Shown here: positions 17,467 through 26,640 of the stretch, in pieces | Position numbering within the stretch: the first letter of the stretch is position 1 | How the letters are laid out: every line of letters starts with the position of its first letter | Assembly: GCF_000633595.2 (NCBI RefSeq) | Contig: NZ_JIBU02000012.1 | Location: 65,574 to 129,573 of the forward strand | Direction of reading: 5' to 3' | Length of the DNA: 64,000 nucleotides | Origin: Clostridium drakei | Lineage (GTDB): Bacteria > Bacillota > Clostridia > Clostridiales > Clostridiaceae | Translations under genes and position numbers: made by a program | The notes under the pieces: generated by a model | The model's database searches: none | What the model was told of the DNA's origin: nothing | The model's input: the letters and a program-made list of their open reading frames with translations, nothing else

Positions 17467-18282
17467 ATGGGAAATTTATATGGACTAATTGGAAAAACTT
17501 TAGGACACAGTATTTCTCCTAAAATACACAGTTTAATATTAGAAGATTTAAATTTAAATGGTTTTTATAATTTGTTTGAAGTAAATAATGAAGATTTAAA
17601 AAAAGCTGTAATTGGATTAAAAGCACTTGGAGCTAAGGGAATAAATGTAACTATACCTCACAAAGTGAACATTATGGAATACTTAGATGATGTATCTGTG
17701 GAAGCTTCAAAAATAGGAGCCATTAACACTATAGATTTTAAAGGAAACAAACTTATAGGGTATAATACGGATTATTATGGCTTTGGTGAATCGTTAAAAA
17801 GAGAAGAAATAGATACTTATAATAAAGAAGCCGTTATACTAGGCACTGGAGGAGCTTCAAAGGCAGTGTTTCACTATTTATTGGATAACGGAATAAATGA
17901 TATCATTTTTGTGAGTAGGATTCCTGAAAATGCTAAAGATAAGCTTAAAGATTTTAAGGTTATATCTTATGAAGATATGAATAAGCTTAAATGCAAGGAT
18001 ATAATTATAAATTGTACTCCTTGTGGAATGTATCCTAAGATAGAAAGTTGTTCAGTGGATAAGAATATATTAAGTAAATTTAGTTCGGCAATAGATTTAA
18101 TATATAATCCTATAGAAACTATTTTTTTAAGAGAAGCTAGGGAAATTGGAGTAAAAACTGTAAATGGACTTTATATGTTAGTAGCTCAAGCTATAGCATC
18201 ACAAGAAATTTGGCAGCAAATGAAAATTGGACAAGAAATTAAAAAGCATATATATAAAGTTATTGAAAAATGTAATTGTTAA
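17467..18282 (+). CDS. aroE: Shikimate dehydrogenase (biosynthetic)
   Basis: NADPH-dependent reduction of 3-dehydroshikimate. The 271-residue protein has the shikimate-binding serines in GHSISPKIHS, the catalytic lysine in NVTIPHKVN, AINTI, the aspartate in NTDYYGFG, the Rossmann motif GTGGASKAV and VSR after it (NADP-type arginine). It differs clearly from the three YdiB-like paralogs further on: shorter, with a different cofactor loop, and embedded in the biosynthetic operon. AGGTGAGG overlaps the end of pheA. Confidence 0.93.
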   Translation: MGNLYGLIGKTLGHSISPKIHSLILEDLNLNGFYNLFEVNNEDLKKAVIGLKALGAKGINVTIPHKVNIMEYLDDVSVEASKIGAINTIDFKGNKLIGYNTDYYGFGESLKREEIDTYNKEAVILGTGGASKAVFHYLLDNGINDIIFVSRIPENAKDKLKDFKVISYEDMNKLKCKDIIINCTPCGMYPKIESCSVDKNILSKFSSAIDLIYNPIETIFLREAREIGVKTVNGLYMLVAQAIASQEIWQQMKIGQEIKKHIYKVIEKCNC

Positions 18283-18316
18283 ATTTTTGAAATAAAAAAT
18301 GAAAGGTGTTATAAAT

Positions 18317-18811
18317 ATGGTGAGTAAAAATATAGTATTAATAGGAATGCCAGGCAGCGGAAAAACAACAATAGGAAAAATTTTATATGAAAAATTGAGA
18401 ACAGATTTCATTGATATGGATGATTATATAGAAGATAGAGAAGGAAAAACCATAACAGATATATTTAAAAATGGAGAAGATTATTTTAGAAAACTAGAAA
18501 AAGAAGCTGTTTGTGAAGTAAGTGCAAAAAAATCAGCTATAATATCCACTGGTGGTGGAGTAATAAAGAATTTTTCAAATATAGAAAACTTCAAGAAAAA
18601 TGGTATTGTAATTTTTATAGATAGACCTGTAGAAAATATTGCAAAAGACATAAATGTATTAAGTAGACCTCTTTTGAAAGATGGAGTAGGAAAATTATAT
18701 GAACTTTTAGATGAAAGATATGAACTTTACAAAAAATACTCAGATTTTCGAATTGAGAATAATGGTAAAATTGAAGATGTAATTGAAAAAATACTAGAAT
18801 TAGCAAAATAA
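18317..18811 (+). CDS. aroK: Shikimate kinase
   Basis: Phosphorylates shikimate at O3. The 164-residue protein has Walker A LIGMPGSGKTTIGK, the shikimate-binding DMDDYIE, the FRKLE region, STGGGVI, and the lid arginine in SRPLL. GAAAGGTG lies 8 bases before ATG 18317; the ATG at 18299 precedes that site and is rejected. It is the last gene of the operon. A dehydroquinate dehydratase is missing from the set, so the step must come from aroD at 23642 or a gene outside the window. Confidence 0.94.
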   Translation: MVSKNIVLIGMPGSGKTTIGKILYEKLRTDFIDMDDYIEDREGKTITDIFKNGEDYFRKLEKEAVCEVSAKKSAIISTGGGVIKNFSNIENFKKNGIVIFIDRPVENIAKDINVLSRPLLKDGVGKLYELLDERYELYKKYSDFRIENNGKIEDVIEKILELAK

Positions 18812-18902
18812 AAATTCAAACAGCAGTAAGTGACTTATACTAATTCTTAAATTTTCTATATAAATAATTAGATATAGTATTTTATAATTCCATAAGATTT
18901 AG

Positions 18903-18959
18903 ACATATGAAGAAAATAACCAGTAAATATGTTTTTAACTTGTTATTTTGTTCATATGT
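18903..18959. repeat. 18-bp inverted repeat after the aro operon
   Basis: ACATATGAAGAAAATAAC at 18903-18920 pairs with 18942-18959 with one mismatch around a 21-base loop. No clean T run follows, so it may be a weak terminator or processing site. The rest of the gap 18812-19109 holds a short palindrome ATAGAA-CAA-TTCTAT at 19060-19074. Confidence 0.5.
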
Positions 18960-19109
18960 TTATTTTCTAAAAATATTAATAATTACTATTAATTTATTCA
19001 ATAACTTAATTATATATTTCATGTTTCAAAATATCTAATAGTTTTTTTGTGTATAATCAATAGAACAATTCTATAGATTTGTAGAGTGTATGTAAAAATA
19101 AAAGAAATT

Positions 19110-20021
19110 TTATATGCACTTATTTGTGTCTAAATAATTTTTCTTACCATATTTAATTGCAAATGAACGAAAAGAATCTGTAGCAAGAGTGTTATAACGA
19201 TTTTTAACAGTAGCTGCATAAATAAATCTTTTATAATTTGGTTGTTTGATTTTAAGTATTTTTACATCAAAATTTTTTAAAGATGGTATATTAGGAATGA
19301 TTGCCATTCCATAATTAATAGCTACAAAGCCAGCTATAGCACTATCCTCTTCAGCTTCACATGCAATTTTAGGTACTATATTTGAATCTTTAAACATTTT
19401 ATCTATAAGTGGGCGCAAACCACTTTCATTACTGAAGAAAACAAAAGGGTAAGGTGAAGTTTCACTTAAACTTATACTTTTGTAATTAGAAAGAGGATGA
19501 TCTTTAGGTACAATGATAACTAATTCTTCTTGTGCTATAGGAATAAAATCAATATTGGGTTCATTTTCAACAAAAGAGCAAAAAACCAGATCAAATTTTC
19601 CTTCTTTAAGGTTATTAATTAAATATTGAGTGTTTCCTTGAGCAAAAGAAAAATCTACATTTTTATAATTAGTTTCATTTAAAAAGCTTTGAACTATATT
19701 AGGTACAAATTTTGAACCTAAAGTGTAAATAAAAGCTAAGTCAACCTTTCCTTCTGTTGGACTTACCATTTTTAACAATAGATTTTTACCTAAATCTAAT
19801 TCATCAAGAGCTTTTTCTACATAAGAAAGAAAAAAACGTCCATATTTTGTCAATTTTACATTTCTACCTTCCTTTTCAAATAGTTGAGTACCAAATTCTC
19901 TTTCTAATTCTGAAATACTATAACTTAAACTAGGCTGTGTTATGTATAATTTTTCAGCTGCCTTTGTGTAATGCTCAGTTTGTGCTAAAACACGAAAGTA
20001 TTGAAGCTGTTTCAAATTCAT
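19110..20021 (-). CDS. LysR-family regulator 1
   Basis: A LysR-type transcriptional regulator of 303 residues: N-terminal winged helix-turn-helix (LKQLQYFRVLAQTEHYTKAA, then LYITQPSLSYSISELERE) and a periplasmic-binding-protein-like effector domain (about 90-295). It is divergent from the ene-reductase at 20371, which it probably controls. Two paralogs at 22442 and 25476 share the same sub-family features, such as FEKEGRNV and LTKYG. The effector might be quinate, shikimate or a derived acid; that is inference from the neighbourhood. Confidence 0.88.
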   Translation of the reverse strand: MNLKQLQYFRVLAQTEHYTKAAEKLYITQPSLSYSISELEREFGTQLFEKEGRNVKLTKYGRFFLSYVEKALDELDLGKNLLLKMVSPTEGKVDLAFIYTLGSKFVPNIVQSFLNETNYKNVDFSFAQGNTQYLINNLKEGKFDLVFCSFVENEPNIDFIPIAQEELVIIVPKDHPLSNYKSISLSETSPYPFVFFSNESGLRPLIDKMFKDSNIVPKIACEAEEDSAIAGFVAINYGMAIIPNIPSLKNFDVKILKIKQPNYKRFIYAATVKNRYNTLATDSFRSFAIKYGKKNYLDTNKCI

Positions 20022-20370
20022 TTTAATTCACCTCTTTCTATATTTTTATTTTAATACTTTTTTTAGAATTTTTAATCGTTTATAGTACTCATTATAATAG
20101 AATATATAAATAAATTCTATAGCTTTAAAGGAAAATATGAATTAGATTTATGATAACGGTTTTGCTATAATGAATCACGAGATGAATGTTAATTAACAAA
20201 CACATTCATTTAAGTTTAGTTGTATTGATAAAAAAAGTATTTGATATAGTGAAAATCCAATTCTTGATACAAACACGATATAAATGCAATATGTTAAGAA
20301 AAAACTTTCCATATTGTTTCTAAATTCTACTATATAAAGATAAAATAGGTATAAAAATGGAGGAAGAAAA
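20022..20370. promoter_or_regulatory. Divergent regulatory gap with LysR-type inverted repeat
   Basis: ATAGAAT at 20097-20103 and ATTCTAT at 20114-20120 form a spaced dyad of the kind LysR proteins bind. It lies 76 bases from the lysR start. A GATAACGGT stretch at about 20151-20159 recalls the GATAACGATTAC element upstream of aroD. AGGAGGAA-like sequence precedes the ATG at 20371. No gene is seen in the gap. Confidence 0.4.
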
Positions 20371-22377
20371 ATGAAAAGCAAATATCCAAATCTTTTGTCA
20401 CCAATTACTATAAATGGAATGACTCTTAGAAATAGAACTGTTATGCCACCAATAGGTAGTAATTTTGCTACTGTTAGTGCAGAAGTATCTGAAGAGATGA
20501 TTAAATATTATGAATTAAGAGCAAAAGGTGGTACAGGGCTTATCATAGTTGAAAATGCTTGTATTGATTTTCCAATGGGAACTAACGGAACAAAGCAGTG
20601 CAGAATTGATGATAACCAATATGTACCTGGACTTTATACATTAGTGGAAAGACTTCATGCTTATGGAGCTAAAGTTTCAATTCAGCTTAACCATGCTGGA
20701 GCATCTGCTTATGCTGCAAGATTAGATGGAGTACAAGCAGTTTCTGCTTCTAATATTCCTTCAAAGACAGGTGGAGCAATTCCAAGACCATTAACTGTAG
20801 AGGAAATGAAAGATATTGCAAAAAAATATGGAGAAGCTGCTGCAAGAGCTCAATTAGCAGGATTTGATTCAGTTGAAATTCATGCAGGTCATTCTTATTT
20901 GCTTAATCAATTTTTATCACCTTTATTTAATGATAGAACTGATGAATTTGGTGGAAGTGCTGAAAATAGAGCAAGATTTGCTGTAATGGTTATAGATAGT
21001 GTTAGAGCTGCAGTAGGTCCTAGATTCCCAATTTCTATAAGAATTAGTGCTGATGACATGATTGAGGGAGGTAACACGCTTGAAGATTCTCTAGAATTAA
21101 TGGGATACATGCAGGAAAGAGTAGATTTCTTAAATATTTCTATAGCACAAAATGATACCTTATATCTTCAACATGATAAAATGAGTTTAGCAGAAGGCTG
21201 GAGAAGCTATATGGCGAAGGCTTTCAAAGAAAAATTCAATAAACCAGTAATAACTTCAGGAAACATTCGTTCTCCAAAAGTTGCTGAGGAAATCATTGCT
21301 AAAGGAGATGCAGACCTTTTAGCTATGGGCCGTGGTTTAATTGCAGAACCATATTGGGCTAATAAGGTTGCTGACGGACAGGAACATCTTCTTAGAAGAT
21401 GTATATCTTGTAATATAGGATGTGCTGATCATCGTTTAGCAAAATCACAACCAATTCGCTGTAGTATAAATCCAGATCTTTTATTTGAAGATGCTTATAA
21501 AGAAAAACAAGTAAAGAAACCTGTTAACGTTGTAGTTATTGGTGGAGGTACAGCAGGACTGGAAGCTGCCTGTACTGCTGCAGAAGTAGGTTGTAATGTT
21601 ACATTATTAGAACAAAAGGATAGATTAGGTGGATTAGCTTGGATGATCGGAACGATTCCAGCAAAAGCAAGAATTCATTATTTTGTAGAATATTTAGAAA
21701 ATAGAGTGAAGGAACTTCCTAACCTTAAAGTAAAACTTAACACAAAAGCTTCAAAAGAAGTATTAGATGGATTAAATCCAGATATTGTAATTAATGCAAC
21801 AGGATCAAAACCATTACTTCCTCCAATATCGGGATTATTAGATCGTGTAGATAAAGATGGATCAAAGGTTAAATCAACATTTGGATTTATTAATAACATC
21901 AAAGAGTTTGATAAAGACTGTAAAGATAAAAAAGTTGTAGTAGTAGGTGGAGGAGCAGTAGGACTTGATGTTGTAGAGTTCTTTGCTGAAAGAGGAGCAG
22001 ATGTTGCTGTCATAGAAATGATGCCAGTAATAGGAAAAGATTTAGATACTAATACAAAGCTTGATGTATATCATATGATGAAAGTAAATAATGTTAAACA
22101 GCTTGCAAATACTGCACTTCAGACTGTTAATGATAGTTCGTTTACAGTGAAAAATTCTGAAGGAGCTGCTGTATATATAAACTTCGACTATGGTTTTGTA
22201 TGCCTAGGAATGAGATCAGAAAATGCTGAATTCCCTATGGTTGAAGAGTATGCTTCAGAAAATAATGTAAAACTTCTTAACATTGGTGATAGTGTAAGAG
22301 CAAGAAGAATAATATCTGGTATTGAAGAGGGTAGAAATGTAGTTAAAACTTTAGAGGTTATGGGTGCATTTAAGTAA
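20371..22377 (+). CDS. Enoate-reductase-type FMN / 4Fe-4S / FAD oxidoreductase 1
   Basis: A 668-residue member of the old-yellow-enzyme / 2,4-dienoyl-CoA reductase / 2-enoate reductase family, which reduces activated C=C bonds with NAD(P)H. An FMN TIM barrel (about 1-340; MPPIGSNFA, QLNHAG, HAGHSYLLNQFLSP, MGRGLIAEP) is followed by a 4Fe-4S motif CISCNIGC with a later Cys in IRCSINP, then an FAD domain VVVIGGGTAGLEAA and a second dinucleotide fold VVVGGGAVGLDVVEFF. The active-site tyrosine is in HSYL. It is divergent from LysR 1 in the quinate/shikimate cluster, and I suggest that 3-dehydroshikimate or a related enone is the substrate. A hairpin follows. Confidence 0.85.
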   Translation: MKSKYPNLLSPITINGMTLRNRTVMPPIGSNFATVSAEVSEEMIKYYELRAKGGTGLIIVENACIDFPMGTNGTKQCRIDDNQYVPGLYTLVERLHAYGAKVSIQLNHAGASAYAARLDGVQAVSASNIPSKTGGAIPRPLTVEEMKDIAKKYGEAAARAQLAGFDSVEIHAGHSYLLNQFLSPLFNDRTDEFGGSAENRARFAVMVIDSVRAAVGPRFPISIRISADDMIEGGNTLEDSLELMGYMQERVDFLNISIAQNDTLYLQHDKMSLAEGWRSYMAKAFKEKFNKPVITSGNIRSPKVAEEIIAKGDADLLAMGRGLIAEPYWANKVADGQEHLLRRCISCNIGCADHRLAKSQPIRCSINPDLLFEDAYKEKQVKKPVNVVVIGGGTAGLEAACTAAEVGCNVTLLEQKDRLGGLAWMIGTIPAKARIHYFVEYLENRVKELPNLKVKLNTKASKEVLDGLNPDIVINATGSKPLLPPISGLLDRVDKDGSKVKSTFGFINNIKEFDKDCKDKKVVVVGGGAVGLDVVEFFAERGADVAVIEMMPVIGKDLDTNTKLDVYHMMKVNNVKQLANTALQTVNDSSFTVKNSEGAAVYINFDYGFVCLGMRSENAEFPMVEEYASENNVKLLNIGDSVRARRIISGIEEGRNVVKTLEVMGAFK

Positions 22378-22401
22378 TAATTTAAATTAAGTAAAAATAG
22401 T

Positions 22402-22436
22402 GCCGATTAAGGTGATTTGATTTCACCTTAATCGGC
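22402..22436. terminator. Bidirectional terminator
   Basis: GCCGATTAAGGTGA at 22402-22415 pairs perfectly with 22423-22436 and is followed by TATTTTT. It separates the ene-reductase from the convergent LysR 2 gene. Confidence 0.92.
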
Positions 22437-22441
22437 TATTT

Positions 22442-23338
22442 TTATAGTGATTCACTTACAGAACTTTTTTCCTTTATATATGAAATAAAATTAATAACAG
22501 CAGAAGGAAAATACTTATTTTTTTTATATGCAAGATATATTATTTGAGAATATTTTGGGCTGTTGATGTTTATTTTTTTTACTTTAGCATGTGCAAGAGC
22601 AGGCGCTTCAGCTATAATAGCTACTCCAAAGTTTGCAGCAACTAGTGAAGAAATAGCATATTCATCAGCAGCTTCACAAATAATTTTTGGATTCAAATTA
22701 ATACTTTTCAATAATTTTAAAGTAGTTTTTCCCATAGCAGAAGTTTTATCATATGCTACTAAAGGATATGGTTCAATATCTTTCAAATCAATGCTTTCAA
22801 ATTTTGAAAGCGGATGATCAAAAGGAACAATAACAAATAAATCCTTTTTAATAATTGGAACAAACATAATATCAGGTTCATTTTCTATGTGAGAACAAAA
22901 AATTAAATCATATTTATCATTTTTAAGTTCCTCTATCATTTCGTAAGAAAAACCTTGTTTAAATGTGAAAGTAACATTTTTATTTTGTTCTATATTTAAA
23001 AAACTACGCACTGTATCAGGTATATAATATTGTGCTAATGGCGAAATATATGCTATATCAACATGACCATGTTCACTGCTTGCTAATTGATTCATCTTAT
23101 TTTTGGCATTTTCTAATTCGTTTAAAATATTTTCTACATATTGTAAAAAAATTTTGCCATACTTAGTTAGATGAACATTTCTTCCTTCTTTATCAAATAA
23201 GCAAATACCCAGTTCTGATTCTAAATTTAGCATTGATTTACTTAAGCTAGGTTGAGATACATTTAATTCTAAAGCTGCTTGTCTGAAGTGCTCTAATTGA
23301 GCAATTTTTCTAAAATAGTATAATTGGCTTAAGTTCAT
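22442..23338 (-). CDS. LysR-family regulator 2
   Basis: A LysR-type regulator of 298 residues with the usual N-terminal helix-turn-helix (LSQLYYFRKIAQLEHFRQAA, LNVSQPSLSKSMLNLESE) and a C-terminal effector-binding domain. It is divergent from aroD at 23642, with a 303-base gap containing dyads, so it probably controls the aroD/ydiB unit and perhaps the second ydiB copy at 36414, which carries the same upstream elements. AGGAGG lies before its ATG on the minus strand. Confidence 0.88.
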   Translation of the reverse strand: MNLSQLYYFRKIAQLEHFRQAALELNVSQPSLSKSMLNLESELGICLFDKEGRNVHLTKYGKIFLQYVENILNELENAKNKMNQLASSEHGHVDIAYISPLAQYYIPDTVRSFLNIEQNKNVTFTFKQGFSYEMIEELKNDKYDLIFCSHIENEPDIMFVPIIKKDLFVIVPFDHPLSKFESIDLKDIEPYPLVAYDKTSAMGKTTLKLLKSINLNPKIICEAADEYAISSLVAANFGVAIIAEAPALAHAKVKKININSPKYSQIIYLAYKKNKYFPSAVINFISYIKEKSSVSESL

Positions 23339-23380
23339 AGAGTAGTCCTCCTAAATAGAATAATACATAGTATATCATAA

Positions 23381-23401
23381 TTGATAGATAAAAACTATTA
23401 A
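23381..23401. promoter_or_regulatory. LysR-type dyad, shared with 36155
   Basis: TTGATAG at 23381-23387 and CTATTAA at 23395-23401 form an imperfect dyad. The block from 23395 to 23427 recurs at 36155-36187 with one mismatch, and both are followed 66 bases on by ATGTTAAAAAAATAACTA (23461 and 36221). Confidence 0.45.
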
Positions 23402-23580
23402 TAATCATAAAAATATGTATTAGAATTATCAAATGTATTGCAGTATAATAAAGTCAAGATATGTTAAAAAAATAACTAAACTGTTATATAATATACAATT
23501 ATAGTAGAAAAGCTTTTATTATGTAGTGTTTTGTACAGTATTATCTGTTAAAATTTATAAGTAATAATTTTTTTAATTCT

Positions 23581-23606
23581 TTAAGATAACGATTACTTAA
23601 TCTTAA
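23581..23606 (+). promoter_or_regulatory. Inverted-repeat operator candidate before aroD
   Basis: TTAAGAT at 23581-23587 and ATCTTAA at 23600-23606 form a perfect dyad around AACGATTACTTA. The core TTTAAGATAACGATTACT is repeated exactly at 36325-36342, and CGATTACTTAAT recurs at 26499-26510, each upstream of a gene of the quinate/shikimate cluster. Confidence 0.55.
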
Positions 23607-23641
23607 TCAATAATTTAAAAAGTTAAGAAAGGAAGTAAAAA

Positions 23642-24409
23642 ATGAAAAGTATAGTTCAAGTAAGAAATATGAAATTAGGTCAGGGAATTCCCAAAATAGC
23701 AGTACCATTCATGGGATGCAGCAATGAAGAAATTATGAAGGATGTAGCTTATTTAAAAGAAGTTAAATTGGATGTTGCAGAATGGAGAATAGATTTTTAC
23801 GAAGATGTATATAAAATTGAAAAAGTAAAAGAAATTTTAGCTGAAGTTAGAAAAGCATTAGGAGATACACCTTTGTTAGTTACTTTTAGGAGTGCTAAAG
23901 AAGGTGGAGCAAAGGAAATTACATTAGAATATTATATAGAATTACAAAAGGCAATATCAGCAACAGGCAATGCAGATATGATTGATGTGGAATTATTTAT
24001 TGGTGATGAAGAAGCTGTGAAGGAAATTGTAAAAGCAGCACACGAACATGATGTTAAAGTAATTATGTCTAATCATGATTTTGATAAAACGCCTAGTAAA
24101 AATGAAATAATAGCAAGGCTTTGCAAAATGCAAGAATTAGGAGCAGATGTACCTAAAATAGCAGTAATGCCTTTAAGCAGTACAGATGTAGTTGAATTAT
24201 TGACAGCTACAAATGAAATGACACGTGATCATGATAAAACACCGATTATAACTATGTCTATGGGACCACTAGGAGTTATAAGTCGTCTAGCAGGTGAAGC
24301 CTTTGGATCAGCGCTTACTTTTGGATCAGCAAAAGTTGCATCAGCTCCAGGACAATTAGAAGCAAATGAATTATACAAAATACTTTCACTTATTAGTGCT
24401 AATAAATAG
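23642..24409 (+). CDS. aroD: 3-Dehydroquinate dehydratase, type I
   Basis: Interconverts 3-dehydroquinate and 3-dehydroshikimate through a Schiff base. The 255-residue length and motifs fit type I: AEWRIDFYED, LVTFRSAKEGG, DMIDVELF, VIMSNHDFDKTPS (His and Asp region), PKIAVMPL (Schiff-base lysine), TMSMGPLGVISRL and FGSALTFG. It lies outside the biosynthetic operon and next to a YdiB-type dehydrogenase, the same pairing as ydiB-aroD in E. coli, so a catabolic role is likely. It may also supply the step missing from the aro operon. AAAGGAAG precedes the ATG. Confidence 0.95.
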   Translation: MKSIVQVRNMKLGQGIPKIAVPFMGCSNEEIMKDVAYLKEVKLDVAEWRIDFYEDVYKIEKVKEILAEVRKALGDTPLLVTFRSAKEGGAKEITLEYYIELQKAISATGNADMIDVELFIGDEEAVKEIVKAAHEHDVKVIMSNHDFDKTPSKNEIIARLCKMQELGADVPKIAVMPLSSTDVVELLTATNEMTRDHDKTPIITMSMGPLGVISRLAGEAFGSALTFGSAKVASAPGQLEANELYKILSLISANK

Positions 24410-24466
24410 TTATTATAATAAAAAACTATATAAAAATATAAATTAGATATAAAGGAGACGATTATT

Positions 24467-25339
24467 ATGGCAGAAAGAATTACAGGACACACAGAACTTA
24501 TAGGATTAATAGCATATCCAATTAGACATTCAAGTTCACCAGCAATGCACAATGAAGCATTTGCAAAATTAGGTTTGGATTATGCTTATCTTGCATTTGA
24601 AGTAGGTAATGAACAATTAGAGGATACTATAAAAGGCTTCAGAGCAATGAAAGTTCGTGGATCAAATGTATCAATGCCAAATAAAACAGTGGTACATAAG
24701 TATCTTGACAAGTTATCAGAAGCAGCAGAACTTTGCGGTGCAGTTAATACAATTGTAAATGACAATGGTGTTTTAACTGGACACATCACAGATGGTATTG
24801 GTTATATGCAATCATTAAAAGATGCTGGAATTGATGTTGTTGGTAAGAAAATAACAATAGCAGGAGCAGGTGGAGCAGCTACAGCAATAGAAATACAAGC
24901 AGCTTTAGATGGAGTGAAGGAAATATCAATATTTAACCGTAAGGATGAATTCTTCGAAAGAGGAAAGAAGACAGTAAAAGATATTAATGAAAAAACTAAC
25001 TGTAAAGCAACTTTATATGATTTAGATGATCTTGCAAAATTAAAAGAAGAAATTGCAGACAGCTATTTATTTGCTAATGCAACTGGTGTTGGAATGAAAC
25101 CTTTAGAAGGTCAAACTTATATTCCAGATCCAAGCTTCTTAAGACCAGATTTAATTGTAACAGATACAGTTTATGCACCTGCAGAAACAGCATTGTTAAA
25201 AATGGCAAAAGAAGTAGGTTGTAAAACAATGAATGGTTTTGGAATGATGCTATTCCAAGGAGCAGCAGCTTTCAAGCTATGGACTGGAAAAGAAATGCCT
25301 ATAGAACACATGAAAAAAGTATTAAACATTAAATATTAA
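24467..25339 (+). CDS. Quinate/shikimate dehydrogenase, YdiB-like (copy A)
   Basis: Oxidises quinate and/or shikimate at C3. The 290-residue protein has shikimate-binding RHSSSPAMHN, the catalytic lysine in GSNVSMPNKT, the aspartate in HITDGIGY, the Rossmann motif GAGGAATAI and the loop SIFNRKDEFFERG. In E. coli YdiB the equivalent loop is FNRRDEFF, and its aspartate allows NAD+ use; NAD+ preference fits catabolism. It lies 57 bases after aroD and is probably co-transcribed. It differs from copy B at 36414 by about 30 substitutions and no gaps (counted by eye). A bidirectional hairpin follows. Confidence 0.9.
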   Translation: MAERITGHTELIGLIAYPIRHSSSPAMHNEAFAKLGLDYAYLAFEVGNEQLEDTIKGFRAMKVRGSNVSMPNKTVVHKYLDKLSEAAELCGAVNTIVNDNGVLTGHITDGIGYMQSLKDAGIDVVGKKITIAGAGGAATAIEIQAALDGVKEISIFNRKDEFFERGKKTVKDINEKTNCKATLYDLDDLAKLKEEIADSYLFANATGVGMKPLEGQTYIPDPSFLRPDLIVTDTVYAPAETALLKMAKEVGCKTMNGFGMMLFQGAAAFKLWTGKEMPIEHMKKVLNIKY

Positions 25340-25394
25340 TTAATTCAATTTTGCTATATATAAAACTTAGATTTAATATGAGCACATTGAGACA

Positions 25395-25436
25395 CAACTT
25401 TTTAGAGGACAAAGAGTAATTGTCCTCTAAAAGTTG
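25395..25436. terminator. Bidirectional terminator
   Basis: CAACTTTTTAGAGGACAA at 25395-25412 pairs with TTGTCCTCTAAAAGTTG at 25420-25436. It lies between ydiB-like copy A and the convergent LysR 3 gene. Confidence 0.9.
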
Positions 25437-25475
25437 AATTAATAGGATTTTGTATACACATAATACAACTAAACT

Positions 25476-26366
25476 TTATATTTCAGTATTTTCTATAACA
25501 AAATTTTTAAATTCATGAACAATTGGTGCAAGGTAAGCATCTTTCAACATTGCTAAATAAAATAGTCTTTCAAAATTTGGACTTGAAATTTTAATTACTT
25601 TCAAATTCATAGAATTCAAAATAGGCATGTTAGGACAAACTGCAATGCCAAAATTTTTAGCAACAAGTCCAGCAATTACTTGATCTTCTTCAACTTCATA
25701 AACAATTTTGGGTTCTTTACCGATTTGTGTAAACAAATCATCAACTATAGGTCTAAGTCCACTTTTGCTTGTAAAAAAGATTTGAGGGTACGGGATTGTA
25801 TCAATTAAATCTATTGAGTTTTTATCTGCAAGTGGATGGTCAGTAGGAACAATTAGTACTAGCTCTTGGTTAGCAACTGGTATAAATTCAATACCTTGTT
25901 CTTTACCGATTTTGGAGCAGAAAGCAATGTCATATTTTCTCTCCTTGAGACCTTGGATAATATCAACAGAAGTTGCTATAGTGTTGAAATTAAATTCTAT
26001 TGATTTTTCACTATGGGTTTCTAAAAACTTTCGAGTAATATCTGGTACGAAATCCGTTCCTAATGTGCGAAGAAAGGCTAGCTGAATTTTACCTTCACCA
26101 CTGCCAATAAGTTTTAAAGTTTTAACACTAGAATCAAGAATTTCTAAGGATTTTTCTACATTATTTAAAAATACTTTTCCATATTTGGTAAGCACAATGT
26201 TTCTACCGTCTTTTTCAAACAAAGAGATGCCTAGTTCATTTTCTAATAAGGATATTGCATGACTTAAACTTGGCTGAGTAATCATTAATTTCTCAGCAGC
26301 TCTTGTATAATGTTCTAAGTGTGCTAGAGTTACGAAATAGCGTAAATGATATAAATTCAATTTCAT
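25476..26366 (-). CDS. LysR-family regulator 3
   Basis: A LysR-type regulator of 296 residues: helix-turn-helix with LYHLRYFVTLAHLEHYTRAA and LMITQPSLSHAISLLENE, then an effector domain (about 90-290). It is closest in pattern to LysR 1 (LRPIVDDLF versus LRPLIDKMF, GIAVCPNMP versus GMAIIPNIP). It is divergent from the operon starting at 26641 and probably activates it in response to an acid of the pathway. Confidence 0.88.
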   Translation of the reverse strand: MKLNLYHLRYFVTLAHLEHYTRAAEKLMITQPSLSHAISLLENELGISLFEKDGRNIVLTKYGKVFLNNVEKSLEILDSSVKTLKLIGSGEGKIQLAFLRTLGTDFVPDITRKFLETHSEKSIEFNFNTIATSVDIIQGLKERKYDIAFCSKIGKEQGIEFIPVANQELVLIVPTDHPLADKNSIDLIDTIPYPQIFFTSKSGLRPIVDDLFTQIGKEPKIVYEVEEDQVIAGLVAKNFGIAVCPNMPILNSMNLKVIKISSPNFERLFYLAMLKDAYLAPIVHEFKNFVIENTEI

Positions 26367-26425
26367 GCCTCACTTTCAAAATATGATTGGCACAATTATA
26401 ACACAAACTATACATAAAATCTATT

Positions 26426-26447
26426 AATTGATAGGAAATTATCAATT
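26426..26447. promoter_or_regulatory. LysR-type dyad in the 25476/26641 divergent gap
   Basis: AATTGATA at 26426-26433 and TATCAATT at 26440-26447 form a perfect dyad with a 6-base spacer, 60 bases from the lysR start. CGATTACTTAAT at 26499-26510, also present before aroD, lies between it and the 26641 gene. Confidence 0.55.
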
Positions 26448-26640
26448 TGTTTTATGAAAACTTATATAATATAATGAGTTTATAAATTTCAATTAAATCG
26501 ATTACTTAATTGAAATTAGGCCTATTTTAATAGGAAACTACCGGTAGAAAATGACTTGATTAATTTATTAAATATCTCATACATAAGTTAAAAACTAAGC
26601 TAAATTAATAACAATTTTTCATTTGAAAGGGGATAATATC

